A DNA stretch of 64,000 bases from Streptomyces sp. BK239 (GCF_004217285.1 NZ_SHKS01000001.1:751195-815194), one strand, 5' to 3'. Shown: positions 42,519 through 50,556, numbered from the stretch's first letter. Numbers and translations: made by a program. Notes: generated by a model not told the origin, from the letters alone.

Positions 42519-42778
42519 GTCGTACACCTCGTCAGGGTATCTGCGCACCCTCACAATTCACACGGCGTCATACGTTTTGTGACCATGGACGAGGAGCGGA
42601 GACGGCAGCCGCGGCCGCGATGTCGGCCGCCCGACGATGTGGCCCTCGGCCGACGTGTGCTTGCCGAGGGCTCTGCTCATGTCCGCACATATGGCACCGT
42701 CACTGACGTGACTTGGCCTCAACGAAGCGGAACAGACAGGGGCTCTTGTAGCACGAAGTTACTGTAGATTTTTCTGCC
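42519..42778. other. Divergent intergenic region with a leaderless-type promoter
   Basis: These 260 bases separate the leftward repeat-protein operon from the rightward EcsC-like gene. TAGATT at 42765-42770 looks like a -10 box only 8 bases before the EcsC-like ATG, so that transcript may be leaderless; no good -35 is seen. A 60-codon frame at 42585-42767 exists but has no ribosome site and no similarity I recognise. Confidence 0.35.
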
Positions 42779-43654
42779 ATGACGCACGGTAAAGATGTCG
42801 AGAACTCCGAGTCGCGTTTCTTCTCGGTGCTGTTGGCGGCGGCGAAGCTTCCGGGTGTGCGTATCGACAGGGGGGCGTACCTCCGAAGTGCGCTGGCGCG
42901 CCAGTGCTCCGAGGAAGACATCCGGCGCGCGATAGATGAGACCCCCGCGGCGGCGGGCATCACCGTCGAGGTTCTCGACAAGGTGGCCAACGACTCCATC
43001 CGCTACGAGACCGCCAAGGTCAGTGCTCTCTCGGCCGCCGCCGGGATCCCCGGCATCCTCGCCCTTCCCGCCACGATTCCGGCCGACACGGCTCAGTACT
43101 TCGGCCACATGCTGCGTATCGCGCAGAAGCTCGCCTATCTCTACAGCTGGCCCGATCTGTTCTCCGACGAGGGCGATGAGGCCGATGACGCCACCATGGC
43201 GGTGCTCACGCTGTTCTTCGGAGTGATGTTCGGAACCCAGTCGGCGAATGCCGCTGTGGGGAAGGTCGCGGGGATGATGGCGGAGCAGGTCGCCAAGAAG
43301 CTGCCCCAGAAGGCGCTCACCAAGGGCGTCATTTATCCCATGGTCAAGAAAGTCGCAGCCCACATCGGCGTGAAGGTGACGAAGCAGTCGTTCGCGACGA
43401 CCGTCTCGAAGGCCATCCCGCTCGTAGGGGCCGCTGTCTCAGGCACCCTCACTTTTGCGACCTACCTTCCGATGGCCAAGAGGCTCAAGAAGCACCTCGC
43501 CGGCCTGCCGCTGGCGGAACCGTCGCACCGAGTGATGGACGGGGAGGTCGTGGACGGCGAAGTCGTCGAAGATCACGAGTCCTTCGACGCGGCACGCGCC
43601 GAACAACTTGGCGCAGAGCATGCCGTCGTCAAGCTGGAGGGCCCTAAGTCCTGA
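42779..43654 (+). CDS. EcsC-family-like membrane-associated protein
   Basis: Protein of 291 residues. The central region (about 75-230) alternates amphipathic and hydrophobic helices typical of EcsC-like proteins (ALSAAAGIPGILALPATIPADTAQYFGHMLRIAQKLA; VLTLFFGVMFG; then SKAIPLVGAAVSGTLTFAT). EcsC-like proteins are poorly understood and probably sit at the membrane. The C-terminus is hydrophilic and acidic. No Shine-Dalgarno precedes the ATG, which fits leaderless translation. Standing alone at the right end of the defence cluster, it might be a membrane-acting effector; that is a guess from position. Confidence 0.65.
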   Translation: MTHGKDVENSESRFFSVLLAAAKLPGVRIDRGAYLRSALARQCSEEDIRRAIDETPAAAGITVEVLDKVANDSIRYETAKVSALSAAAGIPGILALPATIPADTAQYFGHMLRIAQKLAYLYSWPDLFSDEGDEADDATMAVLTLFFGVMFGTQSANAAVGKVAGMMAEQVAKKLPQKALTKGVIYPMVKKVAAHIGVKVTKQSFATTVSKAIPLVGAAVSGTLTFATYLPMAKRLKKHLAGLPLAEPSHRVMDGEVVDGEVVEDHESFDAARAEQLGAEHAVVKLEGPKS

Positions 43655-43686
43655 CGCCGCAGGAGCCTGCCGAGCCGTCAGCCCGA

Positions 43687-43825
43687 TCAGTAGTGGTAGC
43701 GGGCCTTGAGGATCTTGACTTCCTTGTCGTCCACCCAGTACACGAGCCGGTGCTCGTCGTCGATCCGAGCGGAGCCTGAACAAGAAGTTCTCCCATGCGG
43801 CCGCGGCGAAGTGGACACTCCTCAC
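43687..43825 (-). pseudogene. yoeB: Remnant of a YoeB-type toxin gene
   Basis: The start (GTG at 43825, overlapping the YefM stop) reads [16 protein letters not shown], the usual YoeB N-terminus. The end, in a different frame, reads [19 protein letters not shown] and ALKARYHY-like residues to TGA at 43687, the usual YoeB C-terminus. Only 139 bases lie between, against about 260 in an intact gene, and the two halves are out of frame. An internal deletion of about 120 bases has therefore removed the middle of this ribosome-dependent mRNase. The catalytic Glu/Arg middle is lost, so it is non-functional. Confidence 0.85.
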
Positions 43826-44070
43826 CCGTCACCTGCCGGCTCTTCCCGTTCTGCCGTGGCCCTGTCCCGTGCGACGGCTTCCATGAGACTTCGCGCGTTG
43901 GCGGGGGAGCGCAGCAGGTGGACGGTTTCCTGCCAGGAGTCGTAGTCCGCGGCGGACATCAGTACGGCGTCGCCGCTCTTGGAGCTGATGCGCACGGGAA
44001 TGTGGTCGTCGTTGACGCGCTTGATGAGCGGGAAGAGATCCCTGCGGGCCTCGCCGGCGCTTGTGGTCAT
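43822..44070 (-). CDS. yefM: YefM/Phd-family antitoxin, toxin partner broken
   Basis: Antitoxin of 82 residues with the YefM pattern: TTSAGEARRDLFPLIKRVNDDHIPVRISSKSGDAVLMSAADYDSWQET begins at residue 2 (shown here only as landmarks SAGEARRDLF and VLMSAADYDSW). The N-terminal part binds operator DNA and the C-terminal helix wraps YoeB. The reading frame is intact although the toxin remnant downstream is destroyed. It could therefore act as an orphan repressor or neutralise a related toxin elsewhere (anti-addiction). It lies at the right border of the accessory island. Confidence 0.9.
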   Translation of the reverse strand: MTTSAGEARRDLFPLIKRVNDDHIPVRISSKSGDAVLMSAADYDSWQETVHLLRSPANARSLMEAVARDRATAEREEPAGDG

Positions 44071-44153
44071 CGCGGCACCCTCCCTGGTGGTACTGGGAAA
44101 CGGTACTGCGATTCCGGTGCCGCCGGACTCCGGGTGAGTCGCCGCCCGCCCGG

Positions 44154-44501
44154 TCAGGGCAGCGAGCGCCGCGCCACCCGGGTCAGGTGATGGAGGAATA
44201 CGCCCTCCGCCTCGGGGGTCAGCGTTCGCAGGGCCACCAGCGCCGTGATCGCCACGTCGCACAGTTCCGCCTGGACCTGCTCCCAGGTGTGGGTGGTGCC
44301 CTTGCGCGGGTTCTGGCCCGTCGCGCCGATCACCGCCTGCGCCGTCTCGCCCACCTCCTCCGACAGCTTCAGGATGCGCAGCAGCAGGGTCTCGTGGTCC
44401 CGCCCGGCAGGCCGGCCGGCGTTCAGCCACGTGTGCAGGGCGTCCACGGTGGTCCAGAGGTCGTCGGCCTCGGCGGGGGTCTCGGCGGCGCTGTCGGTCA
44501 T
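44154..44501 (-). CDS. MazG-like nucleotide pyrophosphohydrolase
   Basis: All-alpha NTP pyrophosphatase-like protein of 115 residues. The MazG signature is present as LSEEVGETAQAVIG (ExxE) and, about 30 residues on, ELCDVAITAL (ExxD), which bind magnesium. It should hydrolyse a non-canonical or house-cleaning (d)NTP to the monophosphate. ATG 44501 is preferred over an upstream extension because the sequence before it is unlike the family. It is the first ordinary chromosomal gene right of the island and 38 bases before the DoxX gene's stop on the same strand. Confidence 0.87.
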   Translation of the reverse strand: MTDSAAETPAEADDLWTTVDALHTWLNAGRPAGRDHETLLLRILKLSEEVGETAQAVIGATGQNPRKGTTHTWEQVQAELCDVAITALVALRTLTPEAEGVFLHHLTRVARRSLP

Positions 44502-44539
44502 GGGGGCCAGCCTGCCCCACCGAGAGGCCCCCGTGGACC

Positions 44540-45085
44540 TCACTCCTCGAACAGCGGCTCCTGCTCGCCCTCCTTGCGCTGCCGCAGCCGCTTGTTGCGC
44601 AGGCCCACGATCACCGACGTCGCCGCCGCCGTCACGCCGAGCGCCACCGGCACCATCCAGTTCCGGTTGACCGTGTGACCGAGGACGTGGTCCAGGGAGA
44701 GGCGGCCGGGGCCGGTGACAGCGAGGGACGTGCCGGTCAGGGCGAGGGAGGCGGCGTACTCGTAGCCGCCGCTCTGCGCGAAGAAGCCGTTGGGGACGTG
44801 TACCGCGGACGCGCCCGCCATCGCGCCGGCCGCCGCCGCGCCCGCCGCCGGGGTGGCCAGGCCCAGCGCCAGCAGCGCGCCGCCGCCCGTCTCCGCCAGG
44901 CCCGACGCTGCCGCGCTCGCCTTGCCGGGCGCGTAGCCGACGGACTCCATGAACTGGCCCGTGCCCTCCAGGCCGTGGCCGCCGAACCAGCCGAACAGCT
45001 TCTGCGTGCCGTGCGCGATCAGCACTCCGCCGGTGCCCAGCCGCAGCAGCAACAGGCCCAGATCACGTCGGTCGTATGCGGTCAT
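44540..45085 (-). CDS. DoxX-family membrane protein
   Basis: Integral membrane protein of 181 residues with four hydrophobic helices (LGLLLLRLGTGGVLIAHG, ASGLAETGGGALLALGLA and two later ones) and the DoxX/DoxD family GTQKLFGWFGGHG motif. Mycobacterial DoxX works with superoxide dismutase and a thiosulfate transferase-like protein in redox resistance; whether this one does is unknown. The start is supported by GGGAG 5 bases upstream. A basic, Glu-rich C-terminal tail (NKRLRQRKEGEQEPLFEE) is cytosolic. It is divergent from the NTF2-like gene. Confidence 0.9.
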   Translation of the reverse strand: MTAYDRRDLGLLLLRLGTGGVLIAHGTQKLFGWFGGHGLEGTGQFMESVGYAPGKASAAASGLAETGGGALLALGLATPAAGAAAAGAMAGASAVHVPNGFFAQSGGYEYAASLALTGTSLAVTGPGRLSLDHVLGHTVNRNWMVPVALGVTAAATSVIVGLRNKRLRQRKEGEQEPLFEE

Positions 45086-45235
45086 GTTGACTCCCGGCTT
45101 CAGCCGCTTCCAGCGCGGACGGACATGGGTGGTCCCCCCTCCGGTTGTCCACCGTCGCACCCCTCACACCCGTCCGGCCCGTCCTGGACGCCGTTCGGGT
45201 GGCGGGGTGCGGGGGGCGGTGTGAGGGTGACCGGT

Positions 45236-45562
45236 ATGACGATCCAGACCGCGAAACTCCGCGACCCGGCCGTACGGGCCTTCGTCAGCGCCGTCAACTC
45301 CCATGACCGGGAGGCCTTCCTGCGCCTCCTCACCCCGGACGCGACCATGGCCGACGACGGCTCCGACCGCGACCTCGCCGAGTGGGTCGACCGCGAGATC
45401 TTCTCCACCCACGGCCACCTGCGGGTCGACAACGAGTCCAACGGCGGCCGGGCGATCCTCGCCCGCTACAGCAACGACACCTGGGGCGAGATGCGCACCG
45501 AGTGGCGCTTCGTCGTGGAGGAGGACGGGCGGATCTCGCGCTTCGAGACCGGACAGGCCTGA
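45236..45562 (+). CDS. NTF2-like (SnoaL/DUF4440-type) small protein
   Basis: Protein of 108 residues with the NTF2-like fold pattern: FVSAVNSHDREAFLRLLTPDATMADDG, WVDREIF, and the C-terminal strands EMRTEWRFVVEEDGRISRFETGQA. Family members are enzymes (isomerases, cyclases) or ligand binders. No active-site residues can be assigned with certainty. The ATG follows GGGTGA about 5 bases upstream. Function unknown. Confidence 0.82.
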   Translation: MTIQTAKLRDPAVRAFVSAVNSHDREAFLRLLTPDATMADDGSDRDLAEWVDREIFSTHGHLRVDNESNGGRAILARYSNDTWGEMRTEWRFVVEEDGRISRFETGQA

Positions 45563-45586
45563 CAGGCCCGCAAGGGGCCGCGTCGT

Positions 45587-45669
45587 ACGGCAGCCGTTCC
45601 ACCGTGCGGTGTGTTCCTCGCGGCCCGCGCGAGACCCACCCCCAACCCGCGCCGTGGAACGGCTGCCGT
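45587..45669. repeat. Long inverted repeat in a gene-free region
   Basis: ACGGCAGCCGTTCCAC (45587-45602) is matched perfectly by GTGGAACGGCTGCCGT (45654-45669), giving a 16-base stem with a 51-base interior. It lies in the 246-base gap between the convergent NTF2-like and Rsm22-like genes. It could end transcription in both directions or fold as an RNA element. Two smaller inverted repeats follow: ACACT/AGTGT at 45703-45715 and CGGAA/TTCCG at 45770-45786. Confidence 0.6.
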
Positions 45670-45808
45670 CCTCCCCCTTCGGATGCGGTCGACGGGAGTA
45701 CGACACTCCGAGTGTGAAGCTTCTGTGGAGAGTGGGACGAGCATAAGCCCCCGACCGGTCACTATGGTGCGGAAGTTGGCATTCCGTTTGTGCAGATCGA
45801 TTCGGGCG

Positions 45809-46798
45809 TCAGTCGAGGGGCGGCCAGGGGTCGCCCCAGTCGGCGTCCCTGGCCGCCTTGTACAGGTCGCCGTGCCGCTTCGTCACCGTCGTGCGGTCCA
45901 GCCGCTCCCCGCTCTCGCACAGGTCCAGGAGCACCTGGCCCTTGCGGATCTGCGGCCGCCGGACCACCCGGGCGGGGGCCGGCGCCACGGGGAAGCGGGC
46001 GGCGGCGACGTAGCTGAACTTCTCGTCCTCGTACGGCAGTGAGCCGCCCTTGACCTGGCGGTGCAGCGAGGAGCGGCTGACCCGGGCCGAGAAGTGGCAC
46101 CAGTCCGTGCCGGGGGCGATCGGGCAGGCGGCGCTGTGCGGGCAGGGCGCGGCGATCCGGAAACCGGCGGCGATCAGACGGTCGCGGGCCTCGATGACGC
46201 GGGCGTAGCCGTCCGGGGTGCCCGGCTCCACGATCACCACGGCCCGGGCGGCGGCCGCGGCGGCGTCGACGAGGGCGGCGCGGCCGGGGGCGGGCAGCTC
46301 GTTGAGCACGTAGGAGACGGTGACCAGGTCGACGGGGTCGAGGGTGAGCGACGCGTCGATGCGGGCGCGCTGCCAGCGGGTCTCGCGCAGGTCGGGATGG
46401 GCCGCGGCGATCTCCCGGCCGAGGGCCAGGGCGGGTTCGGCCCAGTCGAGGACGGTGACCGGGCGGGAGCCGGGCCAGGTGGCGGCCGCCGCCCAGGTCG
46501 CCGCGCCGGTGCCGCCGCCGACGTCGGTGTGGCCGGCCGGGGTCCACTCGGGCACGGCGTCCGCGAACGCCTCCAGCGCGGAGCGGACCGCCTCGTACGT
46601 CGCGGGCATGCGGTACGCGGCGTAGGCGGCGACGTCGGCGCGGTCGCGCAGGATGGGGGCGTCGGTGGGGGTGGCGCCGCCGCGGTAGCTGGCGATGAGG
46701 CGGTCCACGGCCTGGGCAGCCTGCTTGGGCGGCAGCCCGTCGAGCAGGCCGGCGAGGCTGCCGCGCAGGACTTCCGTGGGGGTAACGGGGGCGTTCAC
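45809..46798 (-). CDS. Rsm22-like SAM-dependent methyltransferase
   Basis: Protein of 329 residues of the small-subunit ribosomal Rsm22 family. The SAM-binding motif is TDVGGGTGAATWAAAA (about 91-106), with VTVLDWAEPALALGREIA as motif II and SYVLNELPAPGRAALVD after it. The C-terminal part has the family's Cys-containing region (CPHSAACPIAPGTDWCHF) and FSYVAAAR. Mitochondrial homologues act in small ribosomal subunit assembly and have been proposed to bind Fe-S; the bacterial role is uncertain. The start is GTG at 46798. Three tandem 38-base repeats lie upstream of it. Confidence 0.87.
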   Translation of the reverse strand: MNAPVTPTEVLRGSLAGLLDGLPPKQAAQAVDRLIASYRGGATPTDAPILRDRADVAAYAAYRMPATYEAVRSALEAFADAVPEWTPAGHTDVGGGTGAATWAAAATWPGSRPVTVLDWAEPALALGREIAAAHPDLRETRWQRARIDASLTLDPVDLVTVSYVLNELPAPGRAALVDAAAAAARAVVIVEPGTPDGYARVIEARDRLIAAGFRIAAPCPHSAACPIAPGTDWCHFSARVSRSSLHRQVKGGSLPYEDEKFSYVAAARFPVAPAPARVVRRPQIRKGQVLLDLCESGERLDRTTVTKRHGDLYKAARDADWGDPWPPLD

Positions 46799-46817
46799 CC
46801 AGAGATTCTAAAGGGGC

Positions 46818-46931
46818 GCACACCTCCTGAGCCCGCTCAGCCGAACGGCCCCCGCGCACATCTCACGAGCCCGCCCAGCCGAACGGCCCCCACGCACACC
46901 TCCTGAGCCCGCCCGCACGAACGACCCCCGC
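46818..46931. repeat. Three tandem 38-base repeats
   Basis: Three direct copies of a 38-base unit starting GCACACCTCCTGAGCCCGC (46818-46855, 46856-46893, 46894-46931) occupy the gap between the Rsm22-like gene start and the serine hydrolase stop. Copies 1 and 2 differ at a few bases; copy 3 diverges in its middle. It is not CRISPR-like because there are no spacers. Confidence 0.75.
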
Positions 46932-46941
46932 GCACACCCCC

Positions 46942-48066
46942 TCACCGCACCGCCCGCCGCAGTCGGGTCCCCGCCCTCGCCCGGGGCGCGCTGTCCGGCG
47001 GGCGGCGGCGGGGGTGAACCGTGTTCGCCAGAAGGATCAGGAAAGTGTCCGTCGCCCGGTCCAAAACCAGGGACGTGCCCGTGAAGCCGGTGTGGCCCGC
47101 CGCGCCGCGGCCCGCCAGCTCGCCCATGAACCAGGGCTGGTCCACCGCGAAGCCCAGGCCCGGCGGGGCCAGGAGCAGGTCCACGAAGTCGGGGCCGAGG
47201 ATGCGCGCGGTCCCGTAGGAACCGCCCGACAGCAGGGTGCGGCAGAACACCGCCAGGTCGTCGGCGGTGGAGAAGAGGCCGGCGTGACCGGCCACCCCGC
47301 CGAGGGCCCAGGCGTTCTCGTCGTGCACCTCGCCCCGCAGCATGCCCCGGTCCGCCTTGGCCCAGGGGCGGCGCTGGTCCTCGGTCGCCGCCGCGCCGGG
47401 ACACGGGCCGAAGCGGGTGGACGTCATCCCCAGCGGGCGGGTGATCCCGTCGCGGACGAGCACGTCGAGGGAACGGCCGGTGAGGCGCTCCAGAAGCTGC
47501 TGGAGGAGCAGCAGGTTCACATCGGAGTAGACATGGCGGCCGGGCTCGGTGACCGGGGCCTCGGACCGCAGCCGCTCCAGGCGTTCGGCGTCGTCCGCGC
47601 AGTCGTACAGCGGCAGCTCGGGACGCAGTCCGGAGGTGTGGGTGAGGAGTCGGCGGACGGTGAGGCCGTGGGCGGCGGCCGCGTGGAAGTCGGGCAGGTA
47701 GGCGCCCACCAGGGCGTCGATGCCCAGCGTGCCGCGCTCGATCTGCTGCACCGCGGCGACCGACGTGAACAGCTTGGTGAGGGAGGCCAGGTCGAAGGGG
47801 GTGTCGACGCTCATGGGGACGCGGGCCGCGGGCGGCGCTTCCACACCGGCGTCGGCCTCGGGGGCGTAGGCCGTGTACCGGACCGCCCAGCCGGCCGCCT
47901 CCCGCACGGCGATCACCGGGCCGCGCCCGGCGACCACGACCACACCGGCCGCCCAGGGGCGGTCGCCGGCGGTGAGGGCCCGCACCTCGCGGGCGAGCCG
48001 GTGTGTCTCCTCGCGGTCGAGCCCGGCCCGTTCCGGGGTGTCGACCCGCAGTCTCGCTGTGCTCAG
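46942..48066 (-). CDS. Serine hydrolase (beta-lactamase/PBP4*-like)
   Basis: Class C beta-lactamase-fold enzyme of 374 residues. The nucleophile motif is SLTK (Ser95, Lys98) and the second motif is YSD (180-182), where beta-lactamases have YxN. GGVAGHAGLFSTADDLA and HTGFTG provide the third motif region. Such proteins are esterases, D-alanyl carboxypeptidase-like or peptidase-like. There is no clear signal peptide, so it is probably cytosolic. The start chosen is CTG at 48066, because GGAGG lies 5 bases upstream, CTGA overlaps the stop of the preceding transporter gene, and no ATG or GTG is suitably placed. It is coupled to that transporter. Confidence 0.85.
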   Translation of the reverse strand: MSTARLRVDTPERAGLDREETHRLAREVRALTAGDRPWAAGVVVVAGRGPVIAVREAAGWAVRYTAYAPEADAGVEAPPAARVPMSVDTPFDLASLTKLFTSVAAVQQIERGTLGIDALVGAYLPDFHAAAAHGLTVRRLLTHTSGLRPELPLYDCADDAERLERLRSEAPVTEPGRHVYSDVNLLLLQQLLERLTGRSLDVLVRDGITRPLGMTSTRFGPCPGAAATEDQRRPWAKADRGMLRGEVHDENAWALGGVAGHAGLFSTADDLAVFCRTLLSGGSYGTARILGPDFVDLLLAPPGLGFAVDQPWFMGELAGRGAAGHTGFTGTSLVLDRATDTFLILLANTVHPRRRPPDSAPRARAGTRLRRAVR

Positions 48067-49436
48067 CTGTCCTCCCCGGGCAGTGAGGCCGCCTGCGCGG
48101 GGCCGCTGTCCTCGGCTGCCGGGTCCGCCCACGGGCGGCACAGCCCGACGAAGCAGGCCGCCGCCGCCAGCGCGGCCGTCAGCTGGACGACGGCCATCGG
48201 GACGGCGGTGTCCTCGCCCGCGACGCCGACCAGCGGAGTGGCGATCGCGCCGATGAGGAACGACGACGTGCCGAGCAGCGCGGCGGCGGAGCCCGCGGAG
48301 TGCCGCACCCGCATCAGCGCCAGCGTCTGGGTGTTGGGCAGCGTGACGCCCATCGCCGACATCAGCACGAACAGGGCCGCCGCCACCGGCGTCAGTCCCA
48401 CCTCGCCGAACACGCCCGCCGACATCAGCAGCAGTGCCGTCGCCGCCAGCACGACGACCGTCAGGCCGACGGCCAGGACACGGTCCAGGCGGACCCGGCC
48501 CACCAGCACCTTGCCGTTGAGCTGCCCGACCGCCACCAGCCCGACCGAGTTCACGCCGAACAGAAGGCTGAACGTCTGCGGTGAGGCGCCGTAGATCTCC
48601 TGGATCACGAACGGCGACGCCGAGATGTAAGCGAACAGCGCGGCGAACGCGAAGCCGCCGGTGAGGAGGTACCCCGCGAAGCGCCGGTCGGTGAGGAGGC
48701 CGCGCATCGCGCGCAGCGCCTCGCCGACGCCGCCCGAATGGCGTTCCGCCGGCGCCAGCGTCTCCGGGAGCCTCACCGCGACCAGCGCCGCCAGCCCGGC
48801 CCCGACGGCGGCCAGGACCACGAACACGCCCCGCCAGTCCGTCACCCGCAGGACCTGCCCGCCGATCAGCGGCGCCACCACGGGGGCGACGCCCGAGACC
48901 AGCATCAGGGTGGAGAAGAAGCGGGCCATCGCCACCCCGTCGTACAGGTCGCGCACCACCGCCCGCGCGATCACTATCCCGGCGGCCCCCGCCAGTCCCT
49001 GCACCAACCGGAAGGCGACCAGCGCCTCGACGGTGGGCGCCAGCGCGCACAGGACCGTCGCCACGACGTACACGGCCAGGCCCGCGAGCAGCGGACGGCG
49101 GCGGCCCCACCGGTCGCTCATCGGACCGACCACCAGCTGCCCGAACGCCATCCCTGCCAGACAGGCGGTCAGGGTGAGCTGCACGGTCGCCGCCGGCGCG
49201 TGCAGGGAGCGGGTGACCTCCGGGAGCGAGGGGAGGTACATGTCCATCGCCAGCGGGGGAGTGGCGGTCAGCCCGCCGAGGACCAGCGTCACGAGCAGCC
49301 CGGTCCGGCGGCGCGCGCCCGACGCCCCTTCCGCGGCCCCCCGGCCCGCTTCCGCGAGCCCCGCCGCCGTGTCCCGTCCGCCGTCCTTCGGCCCGCACCG
49401 CGCCGCGTCCGGCGCCGGCGCCCCGCCCTCGGGCAT
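48063..49436 (-). CDS. Bcr/CflA-family MFS drug exporter
   Basis: Major facilitator protein of 457 residues with 12 predicted helices after a charged, Gly/Ala-rich N-terminal extension of about 45 residues. The family motif DMYLPSLP is in helix 1 and GPMSDRWGRRRPLL is the loop 2-3 motif A. RLVQGLAGAAG belongs to helix 4 and the Bcr/CflA-type second half follows. It should export a drug or metabolite with proton antiport. A strong purine-rich Shine-Dalgarno (GAGGGAGGGG) precedes the ATG. It forms a two-gene operon with the coupled serine hydrolase, which might modify the exported compound. Confidence 0.92.
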   Translation of the reverse strand: MPEGGAPAPDAARCGPKDGGRDTAAGLAEAGRGAAEGASGARRRTGLLVTLVLGGLTATPPLAMDMYLPSLPEVTRSLHAPAATVQLTLTACLAGMAFGQLVVGPMSDRWGRRRPLLAGLAVYVVATVLCALAPTVEALVAFRLVQGLAGAAGIVIARAVVRDLYDGVAMARFFSTLMLVSGVAPVVAPLIGGQVLRVTDWRGVFVVLAAVGAGLAALVAVRLPETLAPAERHSGGVGEALRAMRGLLTDRRFAGYLLTGGFAFAALFAYISASPFVIQEIYGASPQTFSLLFGVNSVGLVAVGQLNGKVLVGRVRLDRVLAVGLTVVVLAATALLLMSAGVFGEVGLTPVAAALFVLMSAMGVTLPNTQTLALMRVRHSAGSAAALLGTSSFLIGAIATPLVGVAGEDTAVPMAVVQLTAALAAAACFVGLCRPWADPAAEDSGPAQAASLPGEDS

Positions 49437-49518
49437 GTGACCCCTCCCTCTCAGACATCCGAGCCACCTATGCTCTCAGCTCGGACGGACTGCTGGGACG
49501 GCACACGAGGGCGGGCGG

Positions 49519-50517
49519 ATGACGAGGGACACAGTGCGGTGGGGGATCCTCGCGACCGGCGGGATCGCCGCCGCGTTCACGGCGGACCTGATCGACCTGC
49601 CGGACGCGGAGGTCGTCGCGGTCGCCTCCCGCACCGAGACCGCCGCGAAGGCCTTCGCCGAACGCTTCGGCATACCCCGCGCCTACGGCGACTGGGCCGC
49701 GCTCGCGGACGACGAGGATGTCGACGTCGTCTACGTCGCCACCCCGCACGCCGCGCACCGGACCGCCGCCGGGCTCTGCCTGGAGGCCGGCCGTGGGGTG
49801 CTGTGCGAGAAGCCGTTCACGCTGAACGTGCGCGAGGCCGGGGAACTCGTCGACCTCGCCCGCGACCGGGGACGCTTCCTCATGGAAGCCATGTGGATGT
49901 ACTGCAACCCGCTGATCCGCCGGCTGAAGGCGCTGGTCGAGGACGGCGCGATCGGCGAGGTGCGCACCGTCCAGGCCGACTTCGGGCTCGAAGGGCCCTT
50001 CCCGCCCTCGCACCGGCTGCGCGACCCCGTCCAGGGCGGCGGCGCCCTGCTCGACCTCGGCGTCTACCCGGTCTCCTTCGCCCACCTGCTGCTCGGCGAA
50101 CCCGACGGCGTCGCCGCGCAGGCCGTCGTCTCCGCCGAGGGCGTCGACCTCCAGACCGCGGCCGCCCTGTCCTGGGACTCCGGCGCGCTGGCCGCCCTGC
50201 ACTGCTCCGTCGTCGGCGGTACGGGCACCTCCGCCTCCGTGACCGGCTCGCGCGGCCGGATCGACATCCCGAACGGCTTCTTCCACCCCGACCACTTCGT
50301 CCTGCACCGGGCCGGCCGCGACCCCGAGAAGTTCGCCGCCGACCCGGCCGACGGACCCCGCTCGACCATGCGGCACGAGGCCCTCGAAGTCATGCGCGCC
50401 GTGCGCGCCGGCGAGACGGAGTCCCCGCTGGTCCCGCTGGACGGCACCCTCGCCGTGATGCGCACCCTGGACGCCGTACGGGACCGGATCGGGGTCCGCT
50501 ACCCGGGCGAGAGCTGA
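49519..50517 (+). CDS. Gfo/Idh/MocA-family oxidoreductase
   Basis: NAD(P)-dependent oxidoreductase of 332 residues. The Rossmann fingerprint is RWGILATGGIAAAF (7-20), followed by the catalytic-lysine motif CEKPFTLN (about 95-102) and the C-terminal substrate domain with GGGALLDLGVYPVSFAHLLLG. The usual substrate is a sugar, polyol or trans-dihydrodiol; similarity looks closest to the dihydrodiol/xylose dehydrogenase branch. It is 39 bases upstream of the TetR gene and may be in one transcript with it. Confidence 0.92.
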   Translation: MTRDTVRWGILATGGIAAAFTADLIDLPDAEVVAVASRTETAAKAFAERFGIPRAYGDWAALADDEDVDVVYVATPHAAHRTAAGLCLEAGRGVLCEKPFTLNVREAGELVDLARDRGRFLMEAMWMYCNPLIRRLKALVEDGAIGEVRTVQADFGLEGPFPPSHRLRDPVQGGGALLDLGVYPVSFAHLLLGEPDGVAAQAVVSAEGVDLQTAAALSWDSGALAALHCSVVGGTGTSASVTGSRGRIDIPNGFFHPDHFVLHRAGRDPEKFAADPADGPRSTMRHEALEVMRAVRAGETESPLVPLDGTLAVMRTLDAVRDRIGVRYPGES

Positions 50518-50556
50518 CCGAGACGTCCCGTCTCACCACCTTGGTACGGTCGACCC

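Noticed and set aside
42585..42767. Sixty-codon frame in the divergent promoter region
   Set aside because: No ribosome-binding site and no similarity I recognise; it overlaps a region likely to contain both promoters.
13761..44153. Integrative element or prophage with attachment-site duplication
   Set aside because: No integrase, transposase, structural phage or conjugation gene is seen, and I could not find a copy of the rnpB 3' end at the right border by eye.
46818..46931. CRISPR array
   Set aside because: The 38-base units are directly adjacent without unique spacers, and no cas genes are present.
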